From NCBI GenBank assembly GCA_016790965.1, contig JAEUNZ010000031.1:124001-188000 (forward strand): 64,000 bases of DNA. The letters are read 5' to 3'. Shown one piece after another: positions 16,732-26,503 of this stretch. Under the pieces are notes generated by a model that was not told the DNA's origin, made no database searches, and saw only the letters and a list, made by a program, of their open reading frames with translations. The translations under genes were made by a program, and so were the position numbers. The stretch is from SSSZ01 sp016790965 (GTDB lineage Bacteria > Pseudomonadota > Gammaproteobacteria > Burkholderiales > Rhodocyclaceae). Each line of letters starts with the position of its first letter. The first letter of the stretch is position 1.

Positions 16732-17439
16732 ATGCCCGGAACCCTTTATCTTATTCCCGTCCCTCTCGGAACCTCGGCGCCAGAGACGGTGCTTCCGCCC
16801 CCCGTCCTCGGCATCGTTCGATCCCTGCGTCACTTCGTGGCCGAAAATGCCAAATCCGCGCGGGCCTTTCTGAAGGCGGCGGCCATTCCTGTCCCCTTGC
16901 AGGAAATCTCCATCACCGAACTCAACGAGCACACCCGCGACGCGGACGCTGAAGCCCTGCTTGCGCCCCTGCTCGCGGGACACGATGTTGGTCTGGTATC
17001 GGAAGCGGGCTGCCCAGCCGTCGCCGACCCCGGATCTGCACTGGTTGCCGCGGCACAGCGATGCGAGCTCGTGGTTCGCCCGCTCATCGGGCCTTCCTCG
17101 CTGCTCTTGGCCCTGATGGCCTCGGGCCTCGAGGGACAACGCTTTGCTTTTCATGGCTATCTCGCGGCCAAGGATGTTGAGCGAACCCGCGAATTGCGTG
17201 GCTTGGAAGCGGAGTCACGCCGACTTCGCCAGACCCAGCTGTTCATCGAAACCCCCTATCGCAACCGCGCAATGTTCGACGCGATTTTGAAAACTTGCCA
17301 GCCCGCAACCCGGCTGGCGGTGGCCACAGACATCACCCTGAGCGGGGAAATGATCCGCACCCGGCCCATCGCGGAATGGAAGAGGCTGCCCCCCCCCGAG
17401 TTCGAGCGGCGTCCGACGGTTTTTCTGCTCCTGGCTTGA
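16732..17439 (+). CDS. RsmI/YraL-like SAM-dependent methyltransferase
   Basis: A tetrapyrrole-methylase-fold protein of 235 aa from the ATG at 16732 (MPGTLYLIPVPLG). It has the SEAGCPAVADPGS loop and the GPSSLLLALMASG segment typical of the RsmI superfamily, which 2'-O-methylates C1402 of 16S rRNA. The protein is shorter and more divergent than canonical RsmI and lacks its C-terminal HTH. It is closer to the paralogues found beside maf in betaproteobacteria, so the target is uncertain. The next 200 bases, up to sppA, hold only weak hairpins. Confidence 0.75.
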   Translation: MPGTLYLIPVPLGTSAPETVLPPPVLGIVRSLRHFVAENAKSARAFLKAAAIPVPLQEISITELNEHTRDADAEALLAPLLAGHDVGLVSEAGCPAVADPGSALVAAAQRCELVVRPLIGPSSLLLALMASGLEGQRFAFHGYLAAKDVERTRELRGLEAESRRLRQTQLFIETPYRNRAMFDAILKTCQPATRLAVATDITLSGEMIRTRPIAEWKRLPPPEFERRPTVFLLLA

Positions 17440-17640
17440 GCGCGGTTGCACCACACCGAGGGGAAGGCCCTCGGCCTGTGCGAACCGGCCATTACGTCCC
17501 GAAGCGAGTGCTCGTCCGTCGCGTAGCCCTCAATGATCGCTAATCATCCGCTTTGCGGGAGGGCTGTCAGGAAAAGGGGAAAAGGACGCGGATACGCACT
17601 GATTCGCCCACGACGTCCGGCTCAACCCGGACTATGCCGT

Positions 17641-18600
17641 TCAGCGCCAGCGCGGGCTCGCAGCCTCGGTAAACAGGCCGTTCCAGAACCCGGAAACGGC
17701 TCCGGCCCCCAAACGCTTCGCGACGCGCTCGGCAATATTGTCCTTGACCGTGTACTCGAGCAGTTTTTCGGCCTTGATGACGTCGCGGGCCACCGACTCG
17801 ACTGAGCCAAAATCGTCCGCCAACCCGAGTTCCACGCTTTGCGCCCCCGTCCACACCAGGCCGGAGAACATGTCCGGTGTCTCTTTAAGGCGTTTGCCAC
17901 GACCGCTGCGCACCACTTCGATGAACTGTTTGTGGATATCGTCCAGCAGGCCCTGGGCATGGGCTTTATGCCCGGGATCCTGGGGCGAGAAAGGATCGAG
18001 AAATCCCTTGTTGGCACCTGCCGTCAGCATGCGGCGTTCAACACCGACTTTGTCCATCACGCTCGTGAAGCCAAAACCTTCCATGATGACGCCGATCGAC
18101 CCGACAACACTGGCCTTATTGACGTAGATGCTGTCGGCCGCGGCAGCCACGTAATAGCCGCCGGAAGCGCAGAGATCCTCCACAACCGCATACAAGGGCT
18201 TGTCGGGATGCTTCGCCCTCAGGCGACGAATCTCATCGTTGACCATGCCTGCCTGGACCGGGCTTCCTCCAGGACTGTTGATACGCAAGACTACGCCTGC
18301 GACATTCTTTTCGTCGAAGGCACTCTGCAGTGCCGCAATGAGCCTTTCGGCGCTGGCCTCTCCCTTGGGCTCGATGACGCCGTTGAGGTGAACGAGCGCC
18401 GTATGCCTTTCCTGGTGGGCAGCATCCTCGCCCCAGTCAACGAAGGCGACCAGCGCGACAACGAGGTAAATGAACCCCAATGTCTTGAAAAAAATGCCCC
18501 AACGCCGACGGGTCTTCTGCTCTTCAAGGGCGGCGAAAGCCAATTTCTCGAGCGTTTGCCGCTCCCAATGCGGGTGATCGTTTCCTGGGGAGTTATCCAT
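17641..18600 (-). CDS. sppA: Signal peptide peptidase SppA (S49 family)
   Basis: SppA degrades signal peptides left in the inner membrane. This is the short 36K type (319 aa), with one N-terminal membrane segment (about 40-60). The nucleophile serine lies in EDLCASGGYYV and the general-base lysine is probably in TAGANKGFLDPFSP. The RINSPGGSPVQAG strand, conserved in S49 peptidases, is present. It overlaps the Rieske gene by 8 bases and belongs to the rluC-HAD-Rieske-sppA minus-strand operon. Confidence 0.93.
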   Translation of the reverse strand: MDNSPGNDHPHWERQTLEKLAFAALEEQKTRRRWGIFFKTLGFIYLVVALVAFVDWGEDAAHQERHTALVHLNGVIEPKGEASAERLIAALQSAFDEKNVAGVVLRINSPGGSPVQAGMVNDEIRRLRAKHPDKPLYAVVEDLCASGGYYVAAAADSIYVNKASVVGSIGVIMEGFGFTSVMDKVGVERRMLTAGANKGFLDPFSPQDPGHKAHAQGLLDDIHKQFIEVVRSGRGKRLKETPDMFSGLVWTGAQSVELGLADDFGSVESVARDVIKAEKLLEYTVKDNIAERVAKRLGAGAVSGFWNGLFTEAASPRWR

Positions 18601-18952
18601 CGGGGGTATCCTGAAGCAAATAGATGGCGCCGTCCCGCTCTCTGACCCGGAGCGGCTTTAGGCCCGCTCCCTGGCAGCGGCCCCCCAGGCATTCCCCCGT
18701 ATCGGGAGCGTAGAGAGCCCCATGTATGGAGCAGATCAAGTATAGCTTGGAAAAGTCGAAAAACTCGCCGGGTTGCCAGTCCAGTTCTGCGGGGACATGG
18801 CCACACTCATTGCGATAGGCATACACCCGATTGCGGAAACGAATGACAAAGGCCGGCACCTCGCGCCCCTCGATACGCACCGCGAAACGCAGACCTGTCC
18901 CGCCATCGATCACGGCCTCGGAGGAACAAATCAGGCGTTCTGTTGCAGCCAT
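18593..18952 (-). CDS. Rieske [2Fe-2S] protein
   Basis: A 119-aa single-domain Rieske protein. The cluster ligands are visible as CGH (Cys, His) and, 20 residues later, CSIHG (Cys, His), the two-box pattern of a [2Fe-2S] Rieske centre. It has no membrane segment, so it is a soluble ferredoxin-like protein. Such genes are common beside gph/sppA in betaproteobacteria; the electron partner is unknown. Overlaps with both neighbours show it is translated as part of the operon. Confidence 0.88.
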   Translation of the reverse strand: MAATERLICSSEAVIDGGTGLRFAVRIEGREVPAFVIRFRNRVYAYRNECGHVPAELDWQPGEFFDFSKLYLICSIHGALYAPDTGECLGGRCQGAGLKPLRVRERDGAIYLLQDTPDG

Positions 18953-19584
18953 AGACTCAGCTCAGCCACCGTGTCCACACACGCCACCGGCCCATGCTCC
19001 AGCAAGAACCGGCCTGGGTGGGCACCGTAGGCCACCGCCAACCCGTCCACGCCGGCATTACGGGCCATCAGAAGATCATGGCTGGTGTCGCCGATCATCA
19101 GGGTACGCTCGGCGGGAACCCCCAATTCGGCCATCAGTTCCTCCAGCATCTGCGGATGAGGCTTTGAAAAGCACTCGTCGGCACAGCGCGAAGCGACAAA
19201 GTAAATTTCCAGGCCCGAATGCCGGAGCGCCCGATCCAGCCCGATACGACTCTTGCCCGTCGCGACCGCCAGGCTTTTCCCCGCCGAACGAAGACGGGAG
19301 AGCAATTCAGCAATCCCTTCGAACAAATCAAGTTCGTGGTCCGTCGACAAGTAGTGGCTGCGATAGCGCTCCACCATCTCCGAATAACGCTCGGGAGGCA
19401 GGGAGGGAACGGCTTGACGCAGGGCCTCACCGAGGCCAAGACCGATCACATGTCGCGCGGCAGCCTCGTCAGGTACTGGAAGATTGAGGTCACGACAGGC
19501 CGCCTGGATGGCCATGACGATGGCGCCAGCGGAATCCAGCACGGTGCCATCCCAGTCGAAAACTATGAGGTCGTACCGGTTCAT
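18931..19584 (-). CDS. HAD hydrolase, phosphoglycolate-phosphatase-like
   Basis: A 217-aa haloacid-dehalogenase-fold phosphatase. Motif I is FDWDGTVLDS with the nucleophile Asp, motif II is AVATGKS, and motif IV is MIGDTSHD. A helical cap lies between motifs I and II. It resembles Gph/YfdR-type enzymes, but the substrate cannot be fixed from sequence. The 22-base overlap with the Rieske gene and the 6-base gap from rluC mark an operon. Confidence 0.88.
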   Translation of the reverse strand: MNRYDLIVFDWDGTVLDSAGAIVMAIQAACRDLNLPVPDEAAARHVIGLGLGEALRQAVPSLPPERYSEMVERYRSHYLSTDHELDLFEGIAELLSRLRSAGKSLAVATGKSRIGLDRALRHSGLEIYFVASRCADECFSKPHPQMLEELMAELGVPAERTLMIGDTSHDLLMARNAGVDGLAVAYGAHPGRFLLEHGPVACVDTVAELSLWLQQNA

Positions 19585-19590
19585 GAGCGT

Positions 19591-20601
19591 TCAGAGCGCC
19601 CCGCCGAGGATTTGTTCCAGTTCCGACACGGCAAATTCCGGTACCGTAAGTGCCAAATGCTTCGCGACAAACGTGGCTATCGACTCCGGCAGCGGAGCGA
19701 CCAACGCCATGGGCACAGCTGTAAGGGGATGGCGAAAATCGATATGCCAGGCGTGCAGGGCCATGCGGCGCAGACCAATCTTGGGCAAACCCTTGTTGAG
19801 GGCGAAATCGCCGTATTTCTCGTCACCCAGGATGGGAAATCCAAGGTGCGCAAGGTGAACTCGGATCTGGTGGGTGCGCCCCGTCTTCAACTGGGCCTCC
19901 AGAAGGCTGAAATCCCGCCAGCGGGCCAACAGGCGGAATATGGTGTGGGCCGATTTACCCTCTTGCTCCACGCGCACCCTTCGGTCGCCATGTTCAGTCA
20001 GGTACTTGTGCAGCGGAAAACGCGCATGCTGGACAAGGTTCATCCAAGGCCCCCGCACCAGGGCCAGATAGCGCTTGTCGGCACCCTGGCCGTGCTCGCG
20101 GAACATGTCGTGCAGCGCGGTGAGGGCGATGCGCTTCTTCCCCACCAGAAGAATTCCCGAGGTTTCGCGGTCCAAGCGATGGGCGAGTTCGAGAAAACGA
20201 GCCTCGGGACGCTGACGTCGTAACGCCTCGATTACCCCGAAGCTGACCCCACTGCCCCCATGGACTGCAACCCCGGCTGGCTTGTCGACGGCGAGCAGGG
20301 CGTCGTCTTCAAAGATTACCGGTAGTTCGACCCGAACCTTTGCAGCATCCTCGATTTCCGAGCTTTCCCGCTGGGCGAGCCGCAGGGGCGGCAGCCGGAC
20401 GACATCGCCGGATACCAGCCGGTAGGCCGCCTCGGCGCGGCGGCTGTTTACCCGCACTTCGCCACTGCGCAGGATGCGATAGACATGGCTCTTGGGCACG
20501 CCCTTGCAGCGGGCGATCAAGAAGTTATCCAGGCGCTGGCCTTCCGCCTCTTCGCCGATGAGCAGATGGCTGACGGCCGAATTGTTCCCTGCTGCGGGCA
20601 T
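19591..20601 (-). CDS. rluC: 23S rRNA pseudouridine synthase RluC
   Basis: RluC makes pseudouridines 955, 2504 and 2580 of 23S rRNA (E. coli numbering). The 336-aa protein has an N-terminal S4 RNA-binding domain (RLDNFLIARCKGVPKSHVYR) and the catalytic aspartate in AHRLDRETSGILLVGK. It is the first gene of the operon and divergent from rne, as in many proteobacteria. Confidence 0.93.
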   Translation of the reverse strand: MPAAGNNSAVSHLLIGEEAEGQRLDNFLIARCKGVPKSHVYRILRSGEVRVNSRRAEAAYRLVSGDVVRLPPLRLAQRESSEIEDAAKVRVELPVIFEDDALLAVDKPAGVAVHGGSGVSFGVIEALRRQRPEARFLELAHRLDRETSGILLVGKKRIALTALHDMFREHGQGADKRYLALVRGPWMNLVQHARFPLHKYLTEHGDRRVRVEQEGKSAHTIFRLLARWRDFSLLEAQLKTGRTHQIRVHLAHLGFPILGDEKYGDFALNKGLPKIGLRRMALHAWHIDFRHPLTAVPMALVAPLPESIATFVAKHLALTVPEFAVSELEQILGGAL

Positions 20602-21016
20602 TTTGCAATATACTGATTAAGATTCGTGTCCCGGTTTGCAAGAAGAACAGCACCGTCAGACCCTCGGCCGCCAAGCGTCGCTTTCACGTCGTTCTGGGGC
20701 CTCCCGGCAGGTTACCTGTTTTTCACCTGCGCGACCTGCGCAGGCCAAGCCAACGCGGATCGACTGGTTAAGTTCGCTCACCAAAAGTAGCGATGTTAAT
20801 GGATTAGCCCACGTAAAGCACCCCGGAAGCACCCCGTAGCAGGACAAAAAGAGCCGCCTTGTCATAACAAATACGCGGCAAACACACACCAGCGAAAACC
20901 CGTACAACCCTCGTTGCCACTGAATCGACTCATGACGCAACCCGATCACTGAACGTGTCGCTGCCTGCCCGGGCGCTTCCATCTCGCGTGTTTTCGTGCG
21001 CTGGAGCCCCAAGCTG
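20602..21016. other. Long intergenic leader between rluC and rne
   Basis: 415 bases with no credible gene. It must hold the divergent promoters of rluC and rne. Several short inverted repeats occur around 20705-20750 (GCAGGT and ACCTGC arms). In E. coli the rne message has a leader of about 360 nt whose hairpins let RNase E cleave its own mRNA, and the length here suggests the same arrangement. I could not fix a transcription start. Confidence 0.5.
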
Positions 21017-23755
21017 ATGAAACGCATGCTCTTCAATGCGACACAGGCGGAAGAACTCCGTGTCGCCATTGTCGATGGTCAGAAACTCATAGACCTCGAC
21101 ATTGAGTCCGCCGCCAAGGAACAACGCAAAAGCAACATTTACAAGGGTGTCATCACCCGCATCGAGCCTTCTCTCGAGGCTTGTTTCGTCGATTATGGCG
21201 CCGAGCGGCACGGATTTTTGCCCTTCAAGGAAATTTCCCGCGCATACTTCCAGCCGGGCGTCGAGCCGGGCCGCGCCAAGATCAACGAGGCCCTGAAGGA
21301 AGGGCAGGAGCTCATCGTCCAGGTGGACAAGGACGAACGCGGCAACAAGGGGGCTGCGCTCACCACTTACGTTTCCCTGGCCGGCAGATATCTGGTCCTG
21401 ATGCCGAACAACCCGCGAGGCGGCGGCGTTTCCCGCCGCGTCGATGGTGACGAGCGTACCGAGTTGCGCGAAGTCATGGACCAGTTGCAGGTTCCCCAGG
21501 GCATGAGCCTCATCGCCCGCACTGCGGCCATCGGCCGCCAGGCCGAGGAACTCCAGTGGGATCTGAATTACCTGCTGCAGTTGTGGACCGCCATCGAGGG
21601 TGCCGCCCAGCAGCAGTCCGGGGCGTTCCTGATCTATCTCGAAGGCAGTCTGGTCATTCGCGCCATCCGCGACTACTTCCAGCCGGACATCGGTGAAATC
21701 CTCATCGACACTGATGAAGTCTTCGATCAGGCCCGTGCCTTCATGGGCACGGTCATGCCGGGCAACGTCAATCGCGTCAAGCGCTATCAGGATGATGTCC
21801 CCCTCTTCTCCCGCTTCCAGATCGAGCACCAGATCGAGACGGCCTTCGCCCGCCAGGTCAATCTGCCCTCCGGCGGCGCCATTGTCATCGACCATACCGA
21901 GGCCTTGGTGGCCGTGGACGTGAACTCCGGCCGCGCCACCAAAGGGGCGGACATCGAAGAAACGGCTCTGAAAACCAATCAGGAAGCCGCCGACGAACTC
22001 GCCCGTCAGTTGCGTCTGCGGGACCTTGGCGGCCTGATCGTCATTGATTTCATAGACATGGAGAACCAGCGCAATCAACGCGAGGTGGAAAACCGCTTGC
22101 GGGATGCGCTGCGCTTCGACCGTGCGCGGGTCCAGATGGGCAAGATCAGCCGATTCGGACTGATGGAGCTATCTCGCCAGCGCCTGCGCCCCGCCCTGGC
22201 CGAAACCAGCTACATCCCCTGCCCGCGCTGTACCGGGACCGGCCACATCCGCTCCACCGAATCCGCCGCCCTGCATATCCTGCGCATCCTCGAAGAGGAA
22301 GCGATGAAGGACAACACCGCCGCGGTCCACGTCCAGGTCCCCGTGGACGTGGCAACGTTCCTGCTCAACGAGAAGCGCCCCGACATTCAGGCCATCGAGC
22401 TGCGCCACAAAGTCACCATTCTCCTCATTCCCAACGTCCATCTTGAGACGCCGGCCCACAGCGTGATCCGCTTGCGCCACGACGACCTCAACCAGGAAGA
22501 CCTCAAGGAGCCCTCCTACCGCATGGTCGACGTTCCCGCTGAGGATGGCAGCCGTCCGGGTACCGCCGACCGCGAAGCGAGCAAACCTCGCCAGGAAGCG
22601 GCAATCAAGGGCATCACGCCTGAACAGCCCGCCCCCGTGGTTCCGGAGAAATCGCCAGAACCTGTAGCGGCCCCGACACCGGAAGCCAAACCTGCGGCTG
22701 GCATCCTGTCCCGGCTGTTCTCCTGGTTCCGTGCCAGCCCTGAGCCTGCGGCCGCCGCACCGGCTCCGGCCACGGCCGAACCCGAACCTACCCGCAAGCC
22801 CCGTGAGGGAAGGCGCGAGCGCGTCGAGGGCCGTGGTGACAATCGGCGCGGTGGGCGCGGCAGCGGACGCCGCGACGAAGAACGCAGCGACCGACCTTCC
22901 CGGGAAGGTCGAACCGAGCGTGGGGAGCGGGGCGAACGCGCTCCCCGCGACGAAGTGGCCGCTGCCTCCGGCGAGCGGCAGGAGCGCCGCCCGCGCAGCG
23001 AGCGCAAGGAACGCCGTGAACGCCCGGCTGCAACGACGACCCCGCTCACCGAAGGCACCGAGCAGGCGCAAATTGCACAGGAGAACCCCGCCTTGACGAC
23101 CGTAGCCCCGCAAGTTGGCGATGGAGGCCAGGGCGAAGAGGCTGGCGGCCGTCGCCGCGGACGCCGCGGTGGCCGCGGTCGCGGACGGGGCGAAGGCAAT
23201 GCCGACACCAATACCTCGCCAGCGAACGATGCCGTGTCTTCGCCCGATAGCACCGCCAGCGAAGCATTGCCAATGGCTCAACCCACTTTCCCTGGCGAAA
23301 CGTCTGTCGCCAACACCTCTCCGTCCATCCCGCTGGCGGCGCCAGAGGGTGCCGAACCGCCCATCGCAGCGATTCAGGCGAACCTGACTCCGGCCTCCCC
23401 AATTCCTGAACCCTCTTCGGCGCCTGCACAGGAGCCTGTGGCATCGGCCGAACCGATGGCGGCAGAAGTTCAATCGGTCACGCAGCCGCTTGTTGCTCCG
23501 GAGCTGGCCAACGAAGATACCGCTTCTCCCGCCGCAGTCTTGGCGCCGGTAGCCCCGGCCCCGCTGGCGTCGACGCAGCCGATCCAATTGGACACCATCC
23601 TGGCCGATAGCGGCCTTGAAATGGTACAGACTGTGTCGGCGGGCACCTGGGTGCCGGAGGCGCCGATGGCGAAGCTCGGTCGTCCAAGGCGACAACGGTC
23701 CGTTGACACCGCAACCGATGCTGAACCCATGGTCATGGTGGAAACACAAAAATAA
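21017..23755 (+). CDS. rne: Ribonuclease E
   Basis: RNase E is the essential endonuclease of mRNA decay and tRNA/rRNA processing and the scaffold of the degradosome. From the ATG at 21017 (MKRMLFNATQAEELRVAIVD) the protein is 912 aa. It has an S1 domain (about 38-118), the DNase-I-like catalytic core with its metal aspartates in VDVNSGRATKG and IVIDFIDME, and the zinc-link CPRCTGTGH. A long, low-complexity Arg-rich and Pro/Ala-rich tail (from about 515) is the expected RNA- and partner-binding region. The upstream ATG at 20996 is less fitting. Confidence 0.96.
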   Translation: MKRMLFNATQAEELRVAIVDGQKLIDLDIESAAKEQRKSNIYKGVITRIEPSLEACFVDYGAERHGFLPFKEISRAYFQPGVEPGRAKINEALKEGQELIVQVDKDERGNKGAALTTYVSLAGRYLVLMPNNPRGGGVSRRVDGDERTELREVMDQLQVPQGMSLIARTAAIGRQAEELQWDLNYLLQLWTAIEGAAQQQSGAFLIYLEGSLVIRAIRDYFQPDIGEILIDTDEVFDQARAFMGTVMPGNVNRVKRYQDDVPLFSRFQIEHQIETAFARQVNLPSGGAIVIDHTEALVAVDVNSGRATKGADIEETALKTNQEAADELARQLRLRDLGGLIVIDFIDMENQRNQREVENRLRDALRFDRARVQMGKISRFGLMELSRQRLRPALAETSYIPCPRCTGTGHIRSTESAALHILRILEEEAMKDNTAAVHVQVPVDVATFLLNEKRPDIQAIELRHKVTILLIPNVHLETPAHSVIRLRHDDLNQEDLKEPSYRMVDVPAEDGSRPGTADREASKPRQEAAIKGITPEQPAPVVPEKSPEPVAAPTPEAKPAAGILSRLFSWFRASPEPAAAAPAPATAEPEPTRKPREGRRERVEGRGDNRRGGRGSGRRDEERSDRPSREGRTERGERGERAPRDEVAAASGERQERRPRSERKERRERPAATTTPLTEGTEQAQIAQENPALTTVAPQVGDGGQGEEAGGRRRGRRGGRGRGRGEGNADTNTSPANDAVSSPDSTASEALPMAQPTFPGETSVANTSPSIPLAAPEGAEPPIAAIQANLTPASPIPEPSSAPAQEPVASAEPMAAEVQSVTQPLVAPELANEDTASPAAVLAPVAPAPLASTQPIQLDTILADSGLEMVQTVSAGTWVPEAPMAKLGRPRRQRSVDTATDAEPMVMVETQK

Positions 23756-23774
23756 AAGGATCCTGACCGGCACG

Positions 23775-23799
23775 ACGGGGCGCTTCGGCGCCCCGTTTT
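23775..23799 (+). terminator. Rho-independent terminator of rne
   Basis: ACGGGGCGC and GCGCCCCGT form a perfect 9-bp stem around a TTCG tetraloop, followed by TTTT. It lies 19 bases after the rne stop and would also face transcripts of the convergent phosphatase gene. Confidence 0.88.
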
Positions 23800-23869
23800 C
23801 GTTGCCACGTGCATCCCGGAAAGGCGGTGTCCATGGCCTATTGCGACTGCTAACGGCCTGGTCCGGCAG

Positions 23870-24355
23870 CTATTTGCGGCCGAGCTTTTTCTTTAGATCA
23901 CCAACCAGCCCCTGGGCAGCGTCTTCCACCATGTCCAGGACGAGGTCGAAGCCATGGCCCAGGCCGTAGTAGGGATCCGGAACCTCGTCGTCGTCGAAGC
24001 CCCGCGAATAGTCCATGAACAGACGGATACGATCCCGCTGCCCGGCCGAAGCCATCCGCCTGAGGTTGTCGAGATTGGCCTTGTCCATGGCCAGGATCAG
24101 GTCGAAATAATCCAGATCCTGGGGCGCCACCTTGCGTGCCCGCTGCTGGGAGAGATCGTAGCCGCGCACCGCAGCCGCACGCTGAGTTCTTTGATCCGGC
24201 GCCTCACCGACGTGGTAGCCGTGCGTACCCGCAGAATCAACTTCAACAATATCCCCTAGCCCATTGTTTATTACCAATTTTCTAAGAACTCCTTCCGCCG
24301 TCGGTGAGCGGCATATATTGCCCATGCAGACCATCAGGACGCGGAAGGGCTTCAC
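23870..24355 (-). CDS. Low-molecular-weight protein-tyrosine phosphatase
   Basis: A 161-aa LMW-PTP. The P-loop CMGNICRSP, with the nucleophile Cys11 and Arg17, starts the protein, and the general-acid aspartate lies in DPYYG near the C-terminus. Such enzymes dephosphorylate tyrosine on proteins or, in bacteria, regulate exopolysaccharide kinases; the target here is unknown. The start overlaps the uvrB stop by 4 bases. Confidence 0.92.
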   Translation of the reverse strand: MKPFRVLMVCMGNICRSPTAEGVLRKLVINNGLGDIVEVDSAGTHGYHVGEAPDQRTQRAAAVRGYDLSQQRARKVAPQDLDYFDLILAMDKANLDNLRRMASAGQRDRIRLFMDYSRGFDDDEVPDPYYGLGHGFDLVLDMVEDAAQGLVGDLKKKLGRK

Positions 24356-26424
24356 GCCGCACCCTTTCCGTCCCGGTCATGGGGCGCGGCACCGAAAACC
24401 CGCTCCTTGATGCGGAACAACTCATCGCGGGCGGAAGCTGCCGCTTCGAATTCGAGATTCCTGGCGTATTCGAGCATCTGCTTCTCGAGGCGCTTGATTT
24501 CCTTGGCCAAAGCCTTTTCATCCATCGTTTCGTAGGCCGCCCTCTGCTCGGCGACCCGCTGTTCACTGCGGGCAGTCTCGGGGTCATAGACACCGTCGAT
24601 GATGTCCTTGATACGCTTGGAAACACCCCTGGGAACGATGCCGTGGGCCGCATTGAAGCCAAGCTGCCTTTCCCGGCGCCGCTGGGTCTCGGCGATGGCC
24701 CGCCGCATCGACTCCGTAATCCTATCAGCGTAGAGGATGGCTGTGCCATGGATATGACGCGCCGCCCGGCCCACAGTCTGGATCAACGAGCGCTCGGAGC
24801 GCAGGAAGCCCTCTTTGTCGGCATCCAGGATGGCAACCAACGACACCTCCGGAATATCCAGGCCCTCGCGCAAAAGATTGATGCCCACCAGAACGTCGAA
24901 TTCCCCCAAGCGCAGATCGCGAATGATTTCCACCCGCTCTACGGTATCGATGTCTGAATGCAGGTAGCGCACCCGCACACCATTGTCTCCCAGGAAGTCG
25001 GTGAGATCCTCTGCCATGCGTTTGGTCAGTGTTGTCACCAGTACCCGCTCACCGACCTCCACCCGCTTGCGGATCTCGGCCAGCAGATCGTCCACCTGGG
25101 TGGATGCCGGACGCACGATCACATGCGGATCGACGAGGCCCGTAGGTCGCACCACCTGCTCCACAACTTGCCCGGCATGCGACTTTTCGTAATCCGCCGG
25201 CGTCGCAGAGACGAAAACCGTCTGCCGCAGATGGCTCTCGAATTCCTCGAAGCGCAAGGGTCGATTGTCCAGGGCCGAAGGCAGGCGAAAGCCATAATCC
25301 ACCAGGTTTTCCTTGCGCGACCTATCCCCCTTGTACATTCCACCCACTTGGCCGATGGAGACGTGGGATTCGTCGATGAACATCAGCGCATCGGCCGGCA
25401 GATAGTCGATCAGCGTAGGCGGTGGCGCGCCGGGCAGGCGGCCCGACAGGTGACGGGAGTAGTTCTCGATGCCTTTGCAGAAGCCGATCTGATCGAGGAG
25501 CTCCAGGTCGAAGCGCGTACGCTGTTCGATGCGCTGAGCCTCGACCAGCTTCTGCTGCTGATAGAAGAAAGCCACGCGCTCGCGCAATTCGGTCTTGATG
25601 GCCTCGATGGCACGCAGCACGGTGGCCCGCGGCGTCACGTAATGGGAAGCCGGAAAGACGGTAAAGCGCAGGGCCTTGTGCATCAACTGCCCCGTGAGCG
25701 GATCGAAGAATTGCAGGCCATCGATCTCATCGTCGAAGAGTGAAATACGCAGCGCGTGCTCGGCATGTTCGGCGGGAAAGACATCGATGATGTCGCCCCG
25801 CACACGAAAAGTGCCGCGATGGAAATCCACGTCATTGCGCTGATACTGCATATCCGTGAGGCGCTTGACGATAGCCCGCTGATCGAGGCGATCCCCCACC
25901 CGCATGGTGAGGATCATGTCGTGATATTCATCCCGGTCGCCGATCCCGTAGATGCACGATACCGTGGCCACGATCACAACATCCCGCCGCTCGATGAGGC
26001 TCTTGGTGGCGGAGAGCCGCATTTGCTCGATGTGGTCGTTCACCGCGCTGTCCTTCTCGATGTACAGATCGCGGGAGGGAACGTAGGCTTCGGGCTGGTA
26101 GTAGTCGTAGTAGGAGACGAAATACTCGACCGCGTTTTCCGGAAAGAACTCACGAAACTCTGAATAGAGCTGGGCCGCCAGGGTCTTGTTGGGTGCCAGC
26201 ACCAGGGCAGGCCGCCCGGTCCGGGCGATGACGTTGGCCATGGTGTAGGTCTTGCCGGAACCGGTCACCCCCAGCAGCGTCTGGAAAGCCAGCCCATCCT
26301 CCAGTCCCTCCACGAGCAGATCGATCGCCTGCGGCTGATCCCCGGCAGGCGGAAAGGGCTGGTGCAGGCGAAATGGACTGCCGGGAAAGGTGACGACGGG
26401 CGTGTCGAGGGGGGTGTCGCTCAT
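24352..26424 (-). CDS. uvrB: Excinuclease ABC subunit UvrB
   Basis: UvrB verifies DNA lesions in nucleotide excision repair with UvrA and UvrC. From the ATG at 26424 the protein is 690 aa. Walker A is GVTGSGKT, the lesion-probing beta-hairpin is around YYDYYQPEAY, the helicase motifs DESH and GRAARH are present, and the C-terminal UvrC-binding UVR motif is seen (LEKQMLEYARNLEFEAAA). The in-frame extension to 26469 is not conserved. It is divergent from the aminotransferase gene. Confidence 0.97.
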   Translation of the reverse strand: MSDTPLDTPVVTFPGSPFRLHQPFPPAGDQPQAIDLLVEGLEDGLAFQTLLGVTGSGKTYTMANVIARTGRPALVLAPNKTLAAQLYSEFREFFPENAVEYFVSYYDYYQPEAYVPSRDLYIEKDSAVNDHIEQMRLSATKSLIERRDVVIVATVSCIYGIGDRDEYHDMILTMRVGDRLDQRAIVKRLTDMQYQRNDVDFHRGTFRVRGDIIDVFPAEHAEHALRISLFDDEIDGLQFFDPLTGQLMHKALRFTVFPASHYVTPRATVLRAIEAIKTELRERVAFFYQQQKLVEAQRIEQRTRFDLELLDQIGFCKGIENYSRHLSGRLPGAPPPTLIDYLPADALMFIDESHVSIGQVGGMYKGDRSRKENLVDYGFRLPSALDNRPLRFEEFESHLRQTVFVSATPADYEKSHAGQVVEQVVRPTGLVDPHVIVRPASTQVDDLLAEIRKRVEVGERVLVTTLTKRMAEDLTDFLGDNGVRVRYLHSDIDTVERVEIIRDLRLGEFDVLVGINLLREGLDIPEVSLVAILDADKEGFLRSERSLIQTVGRAARHIHGTAILYADRITESMRRAIAETQRRRERQLGFNAAHGIVPRGVSKRIKDIIDGVYDPETARSEQRVAEQRAAYETMDEKALAKEIKRLEKQMLEYARNLEFEAAASARDELFRIKERVFGAAPHDRDGKGAA

Positions 26425-26503
26425 GCTAGAATCGCGCGGTTTGAAGGCCAGCGGCAGCGTCCGGGCCATCGGTAATTACAGCATAACATCCCATGGAGTT
26501 TCT

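Noticed and set aside
17440..17640. Possible RNase P RNA (rnpB) after the RsmI-like gene
   Set aside because: rnpB is often near rsmI in betaproteobacteria, but the conserved GAGGAAAGTCCGGGC-type core is absent and the space is only 200 bases.
20930..22078. 382-aa open frame antisense to the rne catalytic domain
   Set aside because: Explained by the codon bias of rne; no family resemblance and no start signals.
22169..23773. 534-aa open frame antisense to rne
   Set aside because: It mirrors the GC-rich, low-complexity tail of RNase E, has no ribosome-binding site and its translation is Arg/Gly/Ala-biased. It is a shadow frame.
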